The notes: generated from the letters alone by a model not told the origin. Counted from the first letter of the stretch, positions 11,514 to 24,483 are shown. The stretch is DNA of 64,000 bases from Megaleporinus macrocephalus (GCA_021613375.1 CM038704.1:3411905-3475904); one strand, 5' to 3'. Translations and numbers: made by a program.

Positions 11514-14351
11514 CATACACAGTACTCACAAACACACACACACACATACATCATAAACAGGACTCACACACATACATACATACATCATAAACAGGACTCA
11601 CACACACACATACATCATAAACAGGACTCACACACACGCACATACATCATAAACAGGACTCACACACATACACATACATCATAAACAGGACTCACACACA
11701 CACACATCATACACAGTACTCACAAACACACACACACACATACATCATAAACAGGACTCACACACACATACATACATCATAAACAGGACTCACACACACA
11801 CATACATCATAAACAGGACTCACACACACATACATACATCATAAACAGGACTCACACACATACACATACATCATAAACAGGATTCACACACATATACATA
11901 CATCATAAACAGGATTCACACACACACACACATACATCATAAACAGGATTCACACACATACACATACATCATAAACAGGACTCACACACACACACATACA
12001 TCATAAACAGGACTCACACACATACACATACATCATAAACAGGACTCACACACACACACACACACCTAATTCACAGGGCCCACACACATACACATACATC
12101 ATAAACAGGACTCACACACACACACACACACACACATCATACACAGGACTCACAAACACACACACACACACATACATCATAAACAGGACTCACACACACA
12201 TACATACATCATAAACAGGACTCACACACACACATACATCATAAACAGGACTCACACACACATACATACATCATAAACAGGACTCACACACATACATCAT
12301 AAACAGGACTCACACACATACACATACATCATAAACAGGATTCACACACATACACATACATCATAAACAGGACTCACACACACACACACCCAATTCACAG
12401 GACCCACACAAATACACATACATTATACACAGGACTCACACACACACACACACATCATAAACAGGACTCACACACACACACATACATCATAAACAGGACT
12501 CACACACATACACATACATCATAAACAGGACTCACACACACACACACACCTAATTCACAGGGCCCACACACATACACATACATCATAAACAGGACTCACA
12601 CACACACACACACACATCATACACAGGACTCACAAACACACACACACACATCATACACAGGACTCACAAACACACACACACATACATCATAAACAGGACT
12701 CACACACACATACATATATCATAAACAGGACTCACACACACACATACATCATAAACAGGACTCACACACACATACATACATCATAAACAGGACTCACACA
12801 CATACACATACATCATAAACAGGACTCACACACATACATACATCATAAACAGGACTCACACACACACATACATCATAAACAGGACTCACACACACACATA
12901 CATCATAAACAGGACTCACACACACATACATACATCATAAACAGGACTCACACACATACATCATAAACAGGACTCACACACATACACATACATCATAAAC
13001 AGGATTCACACACATACACATACATCATAAACAGGACTCACACACACACACACCCAATTCACAGGACCCACACACATACACATACATTATACACAGGACT
13101 CACACACACACACACACACATCATAAACAGGACTCACACACACACACATATATCATAAACAGGACTCACACACATACACATACATCATAAACAGGACTCA
13201 CACACACACACACACACATCATACACAGGACTCACAAACACACACACACACATCATACACAGGACTCACAAACACACACACACACATACATCATAAACAG
13301 GACTCACACACACATACATACATCATAAACAGGACTCACACACACACATACATCATAAACAGGACTCACACACACATACATCATAAACAGGACTCACACA
13401 CATACACATACATCATAAACAGGATTCACACACATATACATACATCATAAACAGGATTCACACACATACACATACATCATAAACAGGATTCACACACATA
13501 CACATACATCATAAACAGGACTCACACACATACATCGTAAACAGGACTCACACACACACATACATCATAAACAGGACTCACACACACATACATACATCAT
13601 AAACAGGACTCACACACGTACACATACATCATAAACAGGACTCACACACATACACATACATCATACACAGGACTCACACACACATACATACATCATAAAC
13701 AGGACTCACACACATACACATACATCATAAACAGGATTCACACACATACACATACATCATACACAGGACTCACACACATATACATACATCATAAACAGGA
13801 CTCACACACATACACATACATCATAAACAGGATTCACACACATACACATACATCATAAACAGGACACACAAATACACATACATCATAAACAGGATTCACA
13901 CACATACACATACATCATAAACAGGACTCACACACATACAAATACATCATACACAGGACTCACACACATACACATACATCATACACAGGACTCACACACA
14001 TACACATACATCATAAAAAGGATTCACACACATACACATACATCATACACAGGACTCACACACATACATCATACACAGGACTCACACACATACACATACA
14101 TCATAAACAGGACTCACACACATACATCATACACAGGACTCACACACATACACATACATCATAAACAGGACTCACACACATACACATACATCATAAACAG
14201 GACTCACACACATATACATACATCATACACAGGACTCACACACATACACATACATCATACACATGACTCACACACATATACATCATAAACAGGACTCACA
14301 CACATACACATACATCATACACAGGACACACACACATTTACACCATAAACA

Positions 14352-14406
<55 letters not shown>

Positions 14407-15530
14407 TACATACATCATACACAGTACTCACAAACACATCCATACACACACATTATACACAGGACTCACACACATACACATACATCATAAAAAGGATTCA
14501 CACACATACACATATACACACACATACACATACATCATAAACAGGACTCACACACATACATCATACACAGGACTCACACACATACACATACATCATAAAC
14601 AGGACTCACACACATACACATCCATCATAAACAGGACACACACACATACACATACATCATACACAGGATTCACACACATACACATACATCACAAACAGGA
14701 CTCACACACATACATCATACACAGGACTCACACACATACACATACATCATAAACATGACTCACACACACATACATATATCATAAACAGGACTCACACACA
14801 CATACACATACATCATAAACATGATTCACACACATACACATACATCATAAACAGGACTCACACACATATACATACATCATAAACAGGACTCACACACATA
14901 CATCATACACCATAAACAGGACTCACACACATACATCATACATCATAAACAGGACTCACACACATACATCATACAAAGGACTCACACACATACACATACA
15001 TCATAAACAGGACTCACACACATATACATACATCATACACAGGGCTCACACACACACATACATCATAAACAGGACTCTCACACACATACACATACATCAT
15101 ACACAGGACTCACACACATATACATACATCATAAACATGATTCACACACATACACATACATCATAAACAGGACTCACACACATATACATACATCATAAAC
15201 AGGACTCACACACATACATCATACACCATAAACAGGACTCACACACATACATCATACACAGGACTCACACACATACACATACATCATAAACAGGACTCAC
15301 ACACATATACATACATCATACACAGGGCTCACACACACATACATCATAAACAGGACTCTCACACACATACATCATACACAGGACTCACACACATACACAT
15401 ACATCATACACAGGACTCACACACATACATATACATCATAAACAGGACTCACACACATACACATACATCATAAACAGGACTCACACACATACATCATACA
15501 CAGGACACACACACATATACACCATAAACA

Positions 15531-15565
<35 letters not shown>

Positions 15566-15716
15566 TACATACATCATACACAGTACTCACAAACACATCC
15601 ATACACACACATTATACAGAGGACTCACACACACATACATACATCATACACAGGACTCACACACATACATACATCATACACAGGACTCACACATACACAT
15701 ACATCATACACAGGAC
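11414..15716 (+). repeat. 4.3-kb CA-rich satellite array
   Basis: Well over one hundred units of roughly 25-40 bases are built around CATCATAAACAGGACTCAC with variable (CA)n and (CATA)n spacers. Variants include CATCATACACAGGACTCAC and AGGATTCAC. Rarer marker units with AATTCACAGGGCCCACAC or AATTCACAGGACCCACAC recur at about 11430, 12067, 12390, 12552 and 13055, showing a longer-order periodicity in the left half. In the gene transcript the array is UG-rich and lies about 1.1 kb upstream of exon 3. Confidence 0.97.
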
Positions 15717-16519
15717 AATATTTTTTTCATTGAGCAGGTGTCAAAGTATTTCACTGCTAGTTGTACGGTGTATGACTGTATATAACTTTAATTCGGTGTC
15801 ACACAAAACTGAGGCTTTCTAGGAATCAGACCTCTCTAAATGACTTGCTCAGCAGTCTGATTATGCAGGAATTTTGAAAAATCCTCTTTTAATAGCAGCA
15901 AATGGATTCAGACAAGTGTCTCTGCAGCTGCCTGTTATTAGCAAGGTGTGTTCATTGTTAGTGCCTCAGCAGTGCATGCACAAAAAACGCCGAGTGTGAA
16001 GCGTAGCATCTGTTCTACATCCACACTTTATTTTTATATCTCTGCACCCAACAGTACGAGGACCAAGCAAGCGTGACCTGGAGAAAAGCAGACTGTGAAG
16101 CTGGGAGTGAGGCAGATCAGCCAAAGCATGCATGCTAACCTCGATTGGGTTCTGCCAAACCAGAATCATCATCATCATCATCACAGCAATAATTAACATT
16201 ATAAACCCTCATTTAGAAATCGATTCAGATCTAAGGCAGTTTAATACATAGTCCATATCCTGCTTTAGTCTTGAGGTCCAAATCTGTGTAGATTAAAACC
16301 AGCCCTCATTCATTTCTTATAAACTCGTTCCAATTTAACTGGCTTTTCTGTTTATAAATGAGCTGTAAATGAGATCTCGTTTGATTAGCTGCCCTGAACT
16401 CTCACTCCTTTAGAAGCAGTCTGGGTTGAAACTCTCTTCATATGAGATTTATGAGATCTGCCATGTATCTAAATTTTAGTTTGTGATTTTAGATTTTAAT
16501 CAGGTCTATATATCACATA
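15717..16519. other. Intron 2, no gene seen
   Basis: Single-copy sequence with a short (ATC)n near 16163-16182. The stretch 16758-17064 is similar in character. Nothing recognisable. Confidence 0.4.
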
Positions 16520-16757
16520 TATGTTCTCCAATGTTCTCCCCATGCTTGAGTGGGTTCCTCCGGGTACTCCGGTTTCCTCTCAAAGTCCTAACACATGCAT
16601 GTTAGGATCCTCACTCTAAACTGCCAGTAGGTGTGAGTTGGCCATGCAATGGACTGGAGACCTGTTCATGGTGTACCTTTGCCCAGTGATGCTGGGATTG
16701 GCTCCAGCCCCCCATGAGCCTGACTAGCGGGATAAAGTGAAGATACTGGATGGATAG
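16520..16757 (+). mobile_element. DANA-like SINE tail fragment
   Basis: Contains ATGTTCTCCCCATGC, GGGTTCCTCCGGGTACTCCG and, further on, GGGATTGGCTCCAGCCCCC, GATAAAGTGAAGATA and TGGATGGATAGATA. These are features of the tRNA-derived SINE/LINE-tail family common in cyprinid-like fishes. The tRNA-like head is missing. A short reversed tail copy is at 38168-38225. Confidence 0.65.
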
Positions 16758-17064
16758 ATATACGGACTGTATGTAGTGGAGAGTAAGTGGTAACAACGTT
16801 GACAAATCATTGTTAAACTCTTATTTACTTACTCATCAGATTTTAACAGATTTTGGTCTGCGTTTGACTTGCTTGTGTACATCTGATCAGTAAGTGTATG
16901 TTCACCAGTAAAAACAGCAGATCTGATTAGAACAGATGTAAAATATCATACATACAATACAAAGTAACATGAATATCTTATTGTGAGAGAAGTAGATCAG
17001 ATCTTGAGCTCAAGTTTGAAGAACAAAGTTAGGTTCCAGATTTCTCCTGGATGCCCCAGACATT

Positions 17065-17691
17065 GGGTCTGTCTCAAAACCTACTGATCTCCTACATAGG
17101 CAGCATTTTACATCATAGTATGCGCTCCTGACATGTAGACTGTCCCAATTCTTACATACCTTAAACATGCTGTCTACTGAGGAACCTTATTTAGACCTGA
17201 TTTTAAGAAGCATCGAACGCTTCCTCAGCCGCTTAGACAATCCCATGATGCAACACAGGCTAATCTAGGAGCAGTGAAGTGGTTTTAAAATGTGAGTTAT
17301 TTTGATTTTCTCTGGAGTTTTAATGTGTTTCTGGTCATATAATCACACAAAACAGTATTTTATTATCAACTCTGTAACGAGTCCTTCACCATTTACACTT
17401 TATACTCCAGACACTAGCATTTATGCTAGCAGATTTTTAAGCCTCCGGCTATTGTCTTGAATGCCGGCTGGTAGCTTAGCAACCAGCTAAACCACCGGTG
17501 GCGTGCTGCAGTGGGGGGAACAAGCCGTGACGCAGTCTCTCTCTAACTAGAGCGTCTCAGTAATCTGTTTTATGAAGAGAGATGAGGAGAGAACACTGAT
17601 ACTTACACAGCTGCTACCTAGACAGCCTACTTACACACTCACTACCTAGACAGCCTACTTAGACACTCACTAGGATTTGAGACAGACTCAT
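17065..17691. mobile_element. MITE with GGTCTGTCTCAAAACCTAC ends
   Basis: The left end GGTCTGTCTCAAAACCTACT matches the reverse complement of the right end (GAGTCTGTCTCAAATCCTAG), giving inverted ends around a 627-bp non-coding element. Its left 60-75 bases are the source-like sequence for half of the chimeric satellite unit at 27715-29330. Confidence 0.75.
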
Positions 17692-18464
17692 AGTATAAAT
17701 GTGTTCAGTTCCTTCAGCAGCAATCTTGATTTAGCTTAATGAAGTACTGAGCAGTCAAAGCAGGTATTAGATGAGAACTGATAATAATACTGGGTTGTTT
17801 AGGAGAAGCTTGGAAAGAGTTAAATAAACACACTGATGTATGTAAAAGCTCTACTGTATTAATACTGTTTAAATATTAAATAATAAAGTGTTTTTTGAGT
17901 AAATAAAACTTTCTGTCTGGAGAAAATAGCTTTTTAACTGTAATAATGTCCCCCAAGTAACTAAAAGTTTGCACAGTGCTGTATCTGACAGCTAATCAGG
18001 AATATGTGCTGAATATAAACAGTCTCTGTTCTAAAGTGCTCTGTTTTCAGTTTTTTAATTAAATTTCATTGTTTTTTTTCTAATAGTGTCCCAGACCTGA
18101 CAGGTAACTGCAGTGAGTACTGCCTGCTTCAGACTGTTTAACATATATACAGTGTGTGTCCTGGTCTGGTCTGAACCCAGTCTAATCATTGTTACCAGTT
18201 GAAACATTAATCACTGCAGTAACTGATATCCAAACGGTGACCTCGGTTTTGCTCAGGTCATGTACAATAAATGGATTTTCTAAGCAGGACTTTGATATGC
18301 GGGAACTCAGGATTAAAATAAAGCTCAGTGAAGTTGAAACAAATCTGAGTTTAAAAGATAGACGACAGAAACCAACCCGGCCGCGCTGAGTAAAGTTTAT
18401 AGAACTGACAGTAAGTCTATAGTGAACGCATGCAGATGATACAGATACTATTACAATTACTCAC
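17692..18464. other. Intron 2 with one dispersed repeat
   Basis: The stretch 17752-17860 (starts CAGTCAAAGCAGGTATTAG) recurs nearly unchanged at 45313-45420. The rest is AT-rich single-copy sequence. Confidence 0.5.
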
Positions 18465-18586
18465 ACAGAGAGAAAGAGAGAGAGAAAAGGAAGAGATATG
18501 GATATACAGATAGAGACAAAGAGAGAGACGAGATATAGACAGAGAGATATAAACAGAAAGAGAGAGAGAAAGATAGTGATATAAAC

Positions 18587-18667
<81 letters not shown>
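18465..18667. repeat. GA-rich tract followed by (TA)n
   Basis: Imperfect GAGA/GATA repeats (18465-18590) run into about 38 TA dinucleotides (18591-18667). Confidence 0.97.
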
Positions 18668-18669
<2 letters not shown>

Positions 18670-19094
18670 AGTCTGTCTTATTTGCATAATCATGCATATT
18701 CATCGTTTTCTGCAATCGTTGGGAGGGTGAAGGTGTAAAGATGCTCCAAGGCCAATTTCCTTGGCATCAAAGTGTGTATTCATTATTGAACACAGATTAT
18801 TTTGATGGGTTTAGATGACACCTCTGAAGGTTTGAGCTAAGACATCACTCTGGAGAAGCGTCCTATACGTGCAGACATTATTTTATTCAGTGGTTTCTGT
18901 CTTGTGTTGCTGCGGTTTAAGAGTTTCAGCGACAGCATCATCAGAAATCTAGTTCTAGTGCACCAGGAATCCATCCACAAGGACAGTAAGCCACCATAGA
19001 GACACACACTGGACACACACTTCTGTATAGATCTTCAGGTCTTCAACCTGACTTCCATCAAATCTTCAACTTGAGTCACCTGAGTTCCATCCCC
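18668..19094. other. Intron 2 with partial copy of dispersed repeat
   Basis: About 18815-18940 carries GGAGAAGCGTCCTATACGTG and GTGTTGCTGCGGTTTAAGAG, shared with 19505-19575 and 39347-39455. Confidence 0.55.
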
Positions 19095-19453
19095 ACTTTC
19101 TCTCTATCCAGGTCAACCAGAGGAGGTAAGTCACTTTCTTTCTCTATCCAGGTTGACCAGAGGATGATGGTCACTCTCCCTCTATCTATCTGAGGTTGAC
19201 CTGAGGAGGACAGCCACTCTCTCTCTCTATCCAGGTTGACCAGAGGACGATGGTCACTCTCTCTCTATCTATCTGAGGTTGACCTGAGGAGGACAGTCAC
19301 TCTCTTTTTATCTGAGGTTGACCAGAGGAGGACAGTCACTCTCTCTCTATCCAGGGTTGACCAGAGGAGGATGGTCACTCTCTCTCTCTACCCGGGGTCG
19401 ACCAGAGGAGGACGGTCACTCTCTCTCTATCCAGGGTTGACCAGAGGAGGATG

Positions 19454-19485
<32 letters not shown>

Positions 19486-19495
19486 ACCCGGGGTC
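19095..19495 (+). repeat. Minisatellite with CTCTCTATCCAGGTTGACC units
   Basis: About nine or ten units of 37-50 bases combine GACCAGAGGAGGA(T/C)GGTCACT with a variable CT-rich tract and ATCCAGGTTG or CCCGGGGTCG. It lies between two pieces of the dispersed repeat that flanks it. Confidence 0.93.
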
Positions 19496-19499
19496 AGAC

Positions 19500-19905
19500 G
19501 TCATGCCGGAGGAGCGTCCCATACGTGCAGACGTTATTATATACAGTGGTTTGTTGTTTTGTGTTGCTGCAACATCAGAAACGTAAACTGGAGCCACACT
19601 ACCAAGTAATCTTTTCAATGGAGCCACAAAGCATGGTCCATCAGATAAGGAGCCCTCTCCAGAACACACGCCAAGACACTGAGCCCGCGCTGGAGAAGGA
19701 AACGGTCCTGCTGCAATTAGCTACAGTCCATTTTCTGGAAATTACTGAACAACAACAATTTAGAGTCTAAAAGGGAGCACGAGAAGATAAGCAGCACCGT
19801 TAATCCACCAGAACAGAACAAGCTGGAGAGATTTCGTGAGACGAGCCTGTTCGGTTTTTATGAACATGCAATTCCCATCTCTCCCAACTAACAACCAAGA
19901 CTAAT
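19500..19905 (+). repeat. Dispersed repeat, unknown family, copy 1
   Basis: From about 19595 to 19902 this is nearly identical to 40597-40925, beginning ACACTACCAAGTAATCTTTT and ending CAATTCCCATCTCTCCCAAC. Copy 2 carries an extra CAGTCTGACA- and GTGGACGTG-containing stretch. Both contain a short open frame with MEPQSMVHQIRSPLQ, but there is no recognisable domain. Confidence 0.8.
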
Positions 19906-20300
19906 ATACACTGATCAGCCATAACATTGATCATCTCTGTTCTTTAATGATCAGGACCCCCACAGGACCACCACAGAACAGCTACTATTAGAGATGGTAG
20001 GTCATTCTCAGCACTGCAGTGACACTGACATGGTGCTGGTGTGAGTGGATCAGACACAGCAGTGCTTCTGCTGGAGTGTTTAAACACTGTGTCCACTCAC
20101 TGTCCACTCTATTAGACACTCCTACCCTGCTGGTCCACCTTGTAGATGTAAATAGTATAGTAGTAAATAGTCCAATAGTACTTGCTCTGTGGTGGTCCTG
20201 TGGGGGTCCTGATCATTAAAGAACAGAGTAATAAAGTATACAGAGAATCAGATGAACTACAGTCTGTAAGTGGAGCTCCTGTATGGTCAGTATGGTTGTA
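19905..20300. mobile_element. Foldback MITE (CTGATCAGCCATAACATT family)
   Basis: Starts at TATACACTGATCAGCCATAA. Arms of about 45 bases (19936-19984 and reversed at 20184-20232) complement almost perfectly around GGTCCTGTGGGGGTCCTGAT. Related pieces occur at 1-95, 5563-5702, 42040-42240 and 62160-62640. No coding capacity. Confidence 0.8.
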
Positions 20301-22117
20301 TGGTTATCATAGTGCACTACAATATATCACTACACTATATTGTCGTTTATTCATCCCTCGTTTCGCTGTATAGACTCCCATTCATTATCAGCCCCACATA
20401 AACCCGATCGTTTACTTTAACCTACAGCAACCAAACTGCATGTACTCACTCTGGACAGACCCATAAACTCTAATACAAAATCCTACTGACTTGCACTCCT
20501 TTATTTGTCACTCATTCATCCATCTCTGCTCCCATAGACTCACATTCATTTTCAACCATACCTAGCAACAGCTTCTTAACCCTGAGAGGAACCATTGTAC
20601 ATTATGGGGAACGGACTGGAATACTGCTACGTGGACATGTGCACCAGCATTTCAGAACACCACCACCACAATGTGAGGCTAACTGACTTATAGGACATAT
20701 AGCATTAGGCTAGTAAAGTGGGTTTCTTTAATTTAGTAAATGCTGCCTATCTATACAGTCAAAGCAAAGCCTTGCAAGTGGAGCTTTCGAGACATTTCAT
20801 CTTCCTTCTCCTTGTAATTCCATCATCCACAACAATGCTGTGGATTTCTTGACATTCACTTGAGAACTGAGGGTCAAATCAAGCTCAGGTTTAGCTGATA
20901 GCCTCATTTTTCTGCAAACCTAAAGCCAGTTTCTCGACCGCCAGCTTCTTGTTGGAATTGTCCGAAAGACCACCTAACAACCAGAGCTCGTTGCTAACAA
21001 CAAACACAGCGTGTAATTTGTGAAGGCTGCCAAACACGCTTTTAAAATGAAGTGTTTTTAAACAATTTTTGGGTGGGACAAATCTACCTGTTTCTGATAT
21101 CGGGTGGGACAGGCTCCCCCACATCCCCCCCGGTTCCAACTCCAATGATGTAGACCCTCTGTAGGTCTTAAGACAGACACAATGTTTATGTTTACAAAAA
21201 TTCCAATTTGGTCTACAGCTTAGGTTGGTCTACATTTTTCTGGGAATGGAAACCCTGGACATACATACTAATTTAAAAGCTAAGTTCAGAACTGAATACC
21301 TACGAACCTCCCTGAGGACTGAAAAAGCCCTGAAAGTCCTCCGGCGTCTCGCGCATGATAATCTGCTATAAACTGACATTGAGCGATTTTGACAGGCGTC
21401 AGGCTGCGTTTGGAACAAAACAGGCTTTCTGATTGAAGGTGTGAATGTATTTTCTCTGTAGACAGTAGCGCGCTGTCAGAAAGGCTCCGACGGCTGATGG
21501 GGAGGATACCAATCCATCATCCGCCGTGCCGTCCGGCATCGCGCGCTGTTTCAATCACAGCTGTCACGAGTTGTGCTGACCAGCCAGCGCTGACTTTGAG
21601 CTGACTTTAGATTTGAGAGTTGGTCCAGTTTTGAGGAACGATCTCCAGACGAGGGCCGGAAAATGTAAAACCGTGAAGAAACTAATGAAGCAATCGTGGA
21701 GTTTCAGCCTTCATCATTCCAGACGCGTGTCAGTTCGGCCATTCAGAGCGTTCACGAATCCTCCGGAGCCGCAAAGATAATGTTGAATCACCGGCAACGC
21801 GTCGGAATAAAGAATCGCTCAAAAGCGCGGTGGGTGCTAATAATCCCCCTCTTTAGAATTCAAGAGAAAGCAAGATTGGTTATTAGCGCCAGGCTCCTGG
21901 TGTTACAGCTCCGAGAATGTGTGAAATGCTGATTTTAGAGGCGGAAAAAAAAGAGAAGGAGGAGGAGAGAAAAAAATCAATATTATTCTTCTGCCACGGA
22001 AATCTAATGAGTTGGGAAGATGCGTCTTTCTTCAGAAAAGCAGCCATGACGGTCCCCAGACTCTCGCCAGACTACAAAAGCAGCGCTGTAGCCGCCTCTC
22101 GTGCCGATTCCCACCTT
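20301..22117. other. Intron 2, no gene seen
   Basis: 20400-21230 is mixed single-copy and degraded repeat. 21430-22117 is more GC-rich and repeat-free and could hold conserved non-coding sequence. No exon with recognised similarity. Confidence 0.4.
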
Positions 22118-22276
22118 GTTGTTATTAATATTTCTTGTTCGCAGCTCCGCTTTGAGCTAATCTGGCTTCTTTAATCATCGTTTGAGAGACAGATGTTACA
22201 ATCGCCTGAATTGACGCCGAGACGTCCGCCCCAGAACTCACCTCCGACCTCGCCAATGTGCTATCCACAACTGTCT
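22118..22276. repeat. Direct duplication, copy 1
   Basis: About 160 bases including GCAGCTCCGCTTTGAGCTAA and ending TATCCACAACTGTCTCT match 23183-23344 at roughly 90 percent. The two copies flank a Tc1 fragment. Confidence 0.88.
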
Positions 22277-22333
22277 CTGCGTGGGTTTCCTCCCACAGTC
22301 CTAAAACATACACCCAGGTGAATATATATACAT

Positions 22334-23050
22334 ACACTGTATTGCCAGAAGTATTCATTCACCCATCCAAATCACTGAACTGTTCTTATCACTTCCATGG
22401 CCACCACAGGTGTACAAAACCAGCACCTAGTCATGCAGACTGCTTCTACACACATTAGTGAAAGAATGGGTCTCTCTCAGGAGCTCAGTGAACTCCAGCG
22501 TGGTACCGTGATAGGACGCCACCTGTGTAACAAGTCCAGTGGTGAAGTTTCCTCACTACTAAATATTCCACAGTGGACTGTCAGTGGTGTTAGAACAAAG
22601 TGGAAGTGATTGGGAATGACAGCAACTCCGCCACCAAGTGGTAGAACACGTACAATGACAGAGCGGATCAGCGGATGCTGAGGAGCATAGTGCACAGAGG
22701 TCACCAACTTTCTACAGAGTCACTCACTACAGACCTCCAAACTTCATGTGGCCTTCAGATCAGCTCAAGAACAGAGCGTAGAGAGCTTCATGAAATGGGT
22801 CTCCATGACGGAGCAGCTGCATCCAAGCCTTACATCACCAAGAACAATGCAGAGCGCCAGATGCAGTGGAGTAAAGCACGCCGCCACTGGACTCTAGAGC
22901 AGTGGAGACGTGTTCTCTGGACTGACCAATCAAGGTTCTCCATCTGGCAATCCGATGGATGAGTTTGGGTTTGGTGGTCACCAGGAGAACGGTACTTCTC
23001 TGACTGCATTGTGCCGAGTGTAAAGTTTGGTAGAGGGGGAATTATGGTGT
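22334..23050 (+). pseudogene. Tc1-like transposon, 3'-truncated, broken transposase
   Basis: Begins TACACTGTATTGCCAGAAGT. Translation in successive frames gives GLSQELSELQRGTVIG, the helix-turn-helix region ending WTVSGVRTKWK, then NAERQMQWSKARRHW and RVLWTDQSRFSIW, which carries the first catalytic Asp. Frame changes and an in-frame stop inactivate it. The 3' half is missing beyond about 23050, where (CA)n begins. Confidence 0.9.
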
Positions 23051-23063
23051 ATATACATATACT

Positions 23064-23094
<31 letters not shown>

Positions 23095-23182
23095 GTATGT
23101 ATGTATGCAACAATTTTGTTTCACATATTTTCTTTGGACAGAAAAACAACATGTATCTGCATAATTATATATCTTCCCACTT

Positions 23183-23344
23183 CGTTATTATTATTTTTTT
23201 GTTCTTGCAGCTCCGCTTTAAACTAAACTGACTTCTTTAATCATCGTTTGAGAGACAGATGTTACATTCGCCTTAATTGACGCAGAGACATCTGCCCCAG
23301 AACTCACCTCCGACCTCGCCAATGTGCTATCCACAACTGTCTCT
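23183..23344. repeat. Direct duplication, copy 2
   Basis: Counterpart of 22118-22276. The shared block TTCTTTAATCATCGTTTGAG is unchanged, and several of the differences are loss of a CpG in this copy. Confidence 0.88.
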
Positions 23345-24282
23345 CAGTCGAAATTACACGGACGGCGCGCTGCGGCAAGTCTTCGCCTTTAATTGTGTGT
23401 AATTATGCATGTAAAGTTATGCAAGAACTTCTCAGGCTTTAAGGAACAATTCAGCAGAACAGTCAAATTTGCACAGTGTTTCTGGAACGTGGCTGATCAG
23501 CCAAGACACGCTGGAACAAGGTACGTCTCCAGCACTGCAGCGGGGGCTTTCGGAGCAGGGCCGGATCGTACTGTCTCAAATAATCAAGAGAATCAGTGTG
23601 TAGAATCAGAGCTTCAGCTGTAAACGAACATGTTGCCCATCACTGAGTGAAAGATAACTTCTTCAGTTATTCAGAGGAATTTGGATCAGTTGGTGATCGA
23701 GTAGACAGAATTGAATTGCCTAAGAGTAAAAATAAAACATGTTTAATGTGATAATTGGGCGGCACACTGGTTCACCAAAGACATGCAGCTTGGTGAACTG
23801 GCTGTTCGTGCCAGTGTGATCAACACATCTAGGTTGGCTGACTTGACGGACAAATGCTGGTTGAAGATTGGGATGCCATCCCATAGCAGTGAGTGACCAG
23901 GCTGGTGACCAGTATGAGGAGGAGGTGCCAGACTGTTGTGGCTGTGTATGGTTCTTCCACTTGCTACTGTGGCTCCTGTTTGTTAAATGAATAAATTGTT
24001 AAATTGCCAAATATGTTTCTTCAAAATGTAATGATTGCAGTATTGGGGATATTTGTTTGATTTACTTTGTTTATTTACTGTTAATTTAGTTAAAAATATT
24101 ATACTGTTTCATATGAGCTCGTTAAAAATGGTAGTAAACCAGTTTAGACCATGTTTCATGACTTGCTTGCGCTAATAACTACATGTAGCCCTGCCATGGC
24201 ATATAGCCCCGCCCTCGATCGGTATGAAAGCTGAAAGGTGATCGATGATCGGAATCGGCCTCAAAAACGCTGATCAGCCCAT

Positions 24283-24286
<4 letters not shown>
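23345..24286. other. Intron 2 with a LINE-like 3' tail
   Basis: About 23757-24020 contains GACCAGGCTGGTGACCAGTA, TGTGTATGGTTCTTCCAC and TTAAATGAATAAATTGTTAA, which resembles a fish LINE/SINE 3' end. The remainder is unassigned. Confidence 0.45.

Positions 24287-24378
<92 letters not shown>
24287..24378. repeat. (TA)n microsatellite
   Basis: About 45 uninterrupted TA dinucleotides, immediately beside the hairpin at 24381. Confidence 0.98.
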
Positions 24379-24379
<1 letters not shown>

Positions 24380-24380
24380 T

Positions 24381-24483
24381 GTGTGCTGACAGACTGTCTT
24401 ACACACTGAATATATTACTATATATTCTATAACTATATAGTTATAGATATATATTCAGTGTGTAAGACAGTCTGTAAGCACAC
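24381..24483. repeat. Near-perfect 35-bp-arm hairpin
   Basis: Arms 24381-24415 and 24449-24483 are complementary at 34 of 35 positions, starting GTGTGCTGACAGACTGTCTT and ending in TCTGTAAGCACAC. The 33-base loop contains the perfect palindrome TATAACTATATAGTTATA. It may be a miniature foldback element or a short hairpin RNA source; nothing else identifies it. Confidence 0.9.

Noticed and set aside
11414..15716. CRISPR-like direct repeats
   Set aside because: Units are CA-rich with variable length and no unique spacers; the genome is vertebrate.
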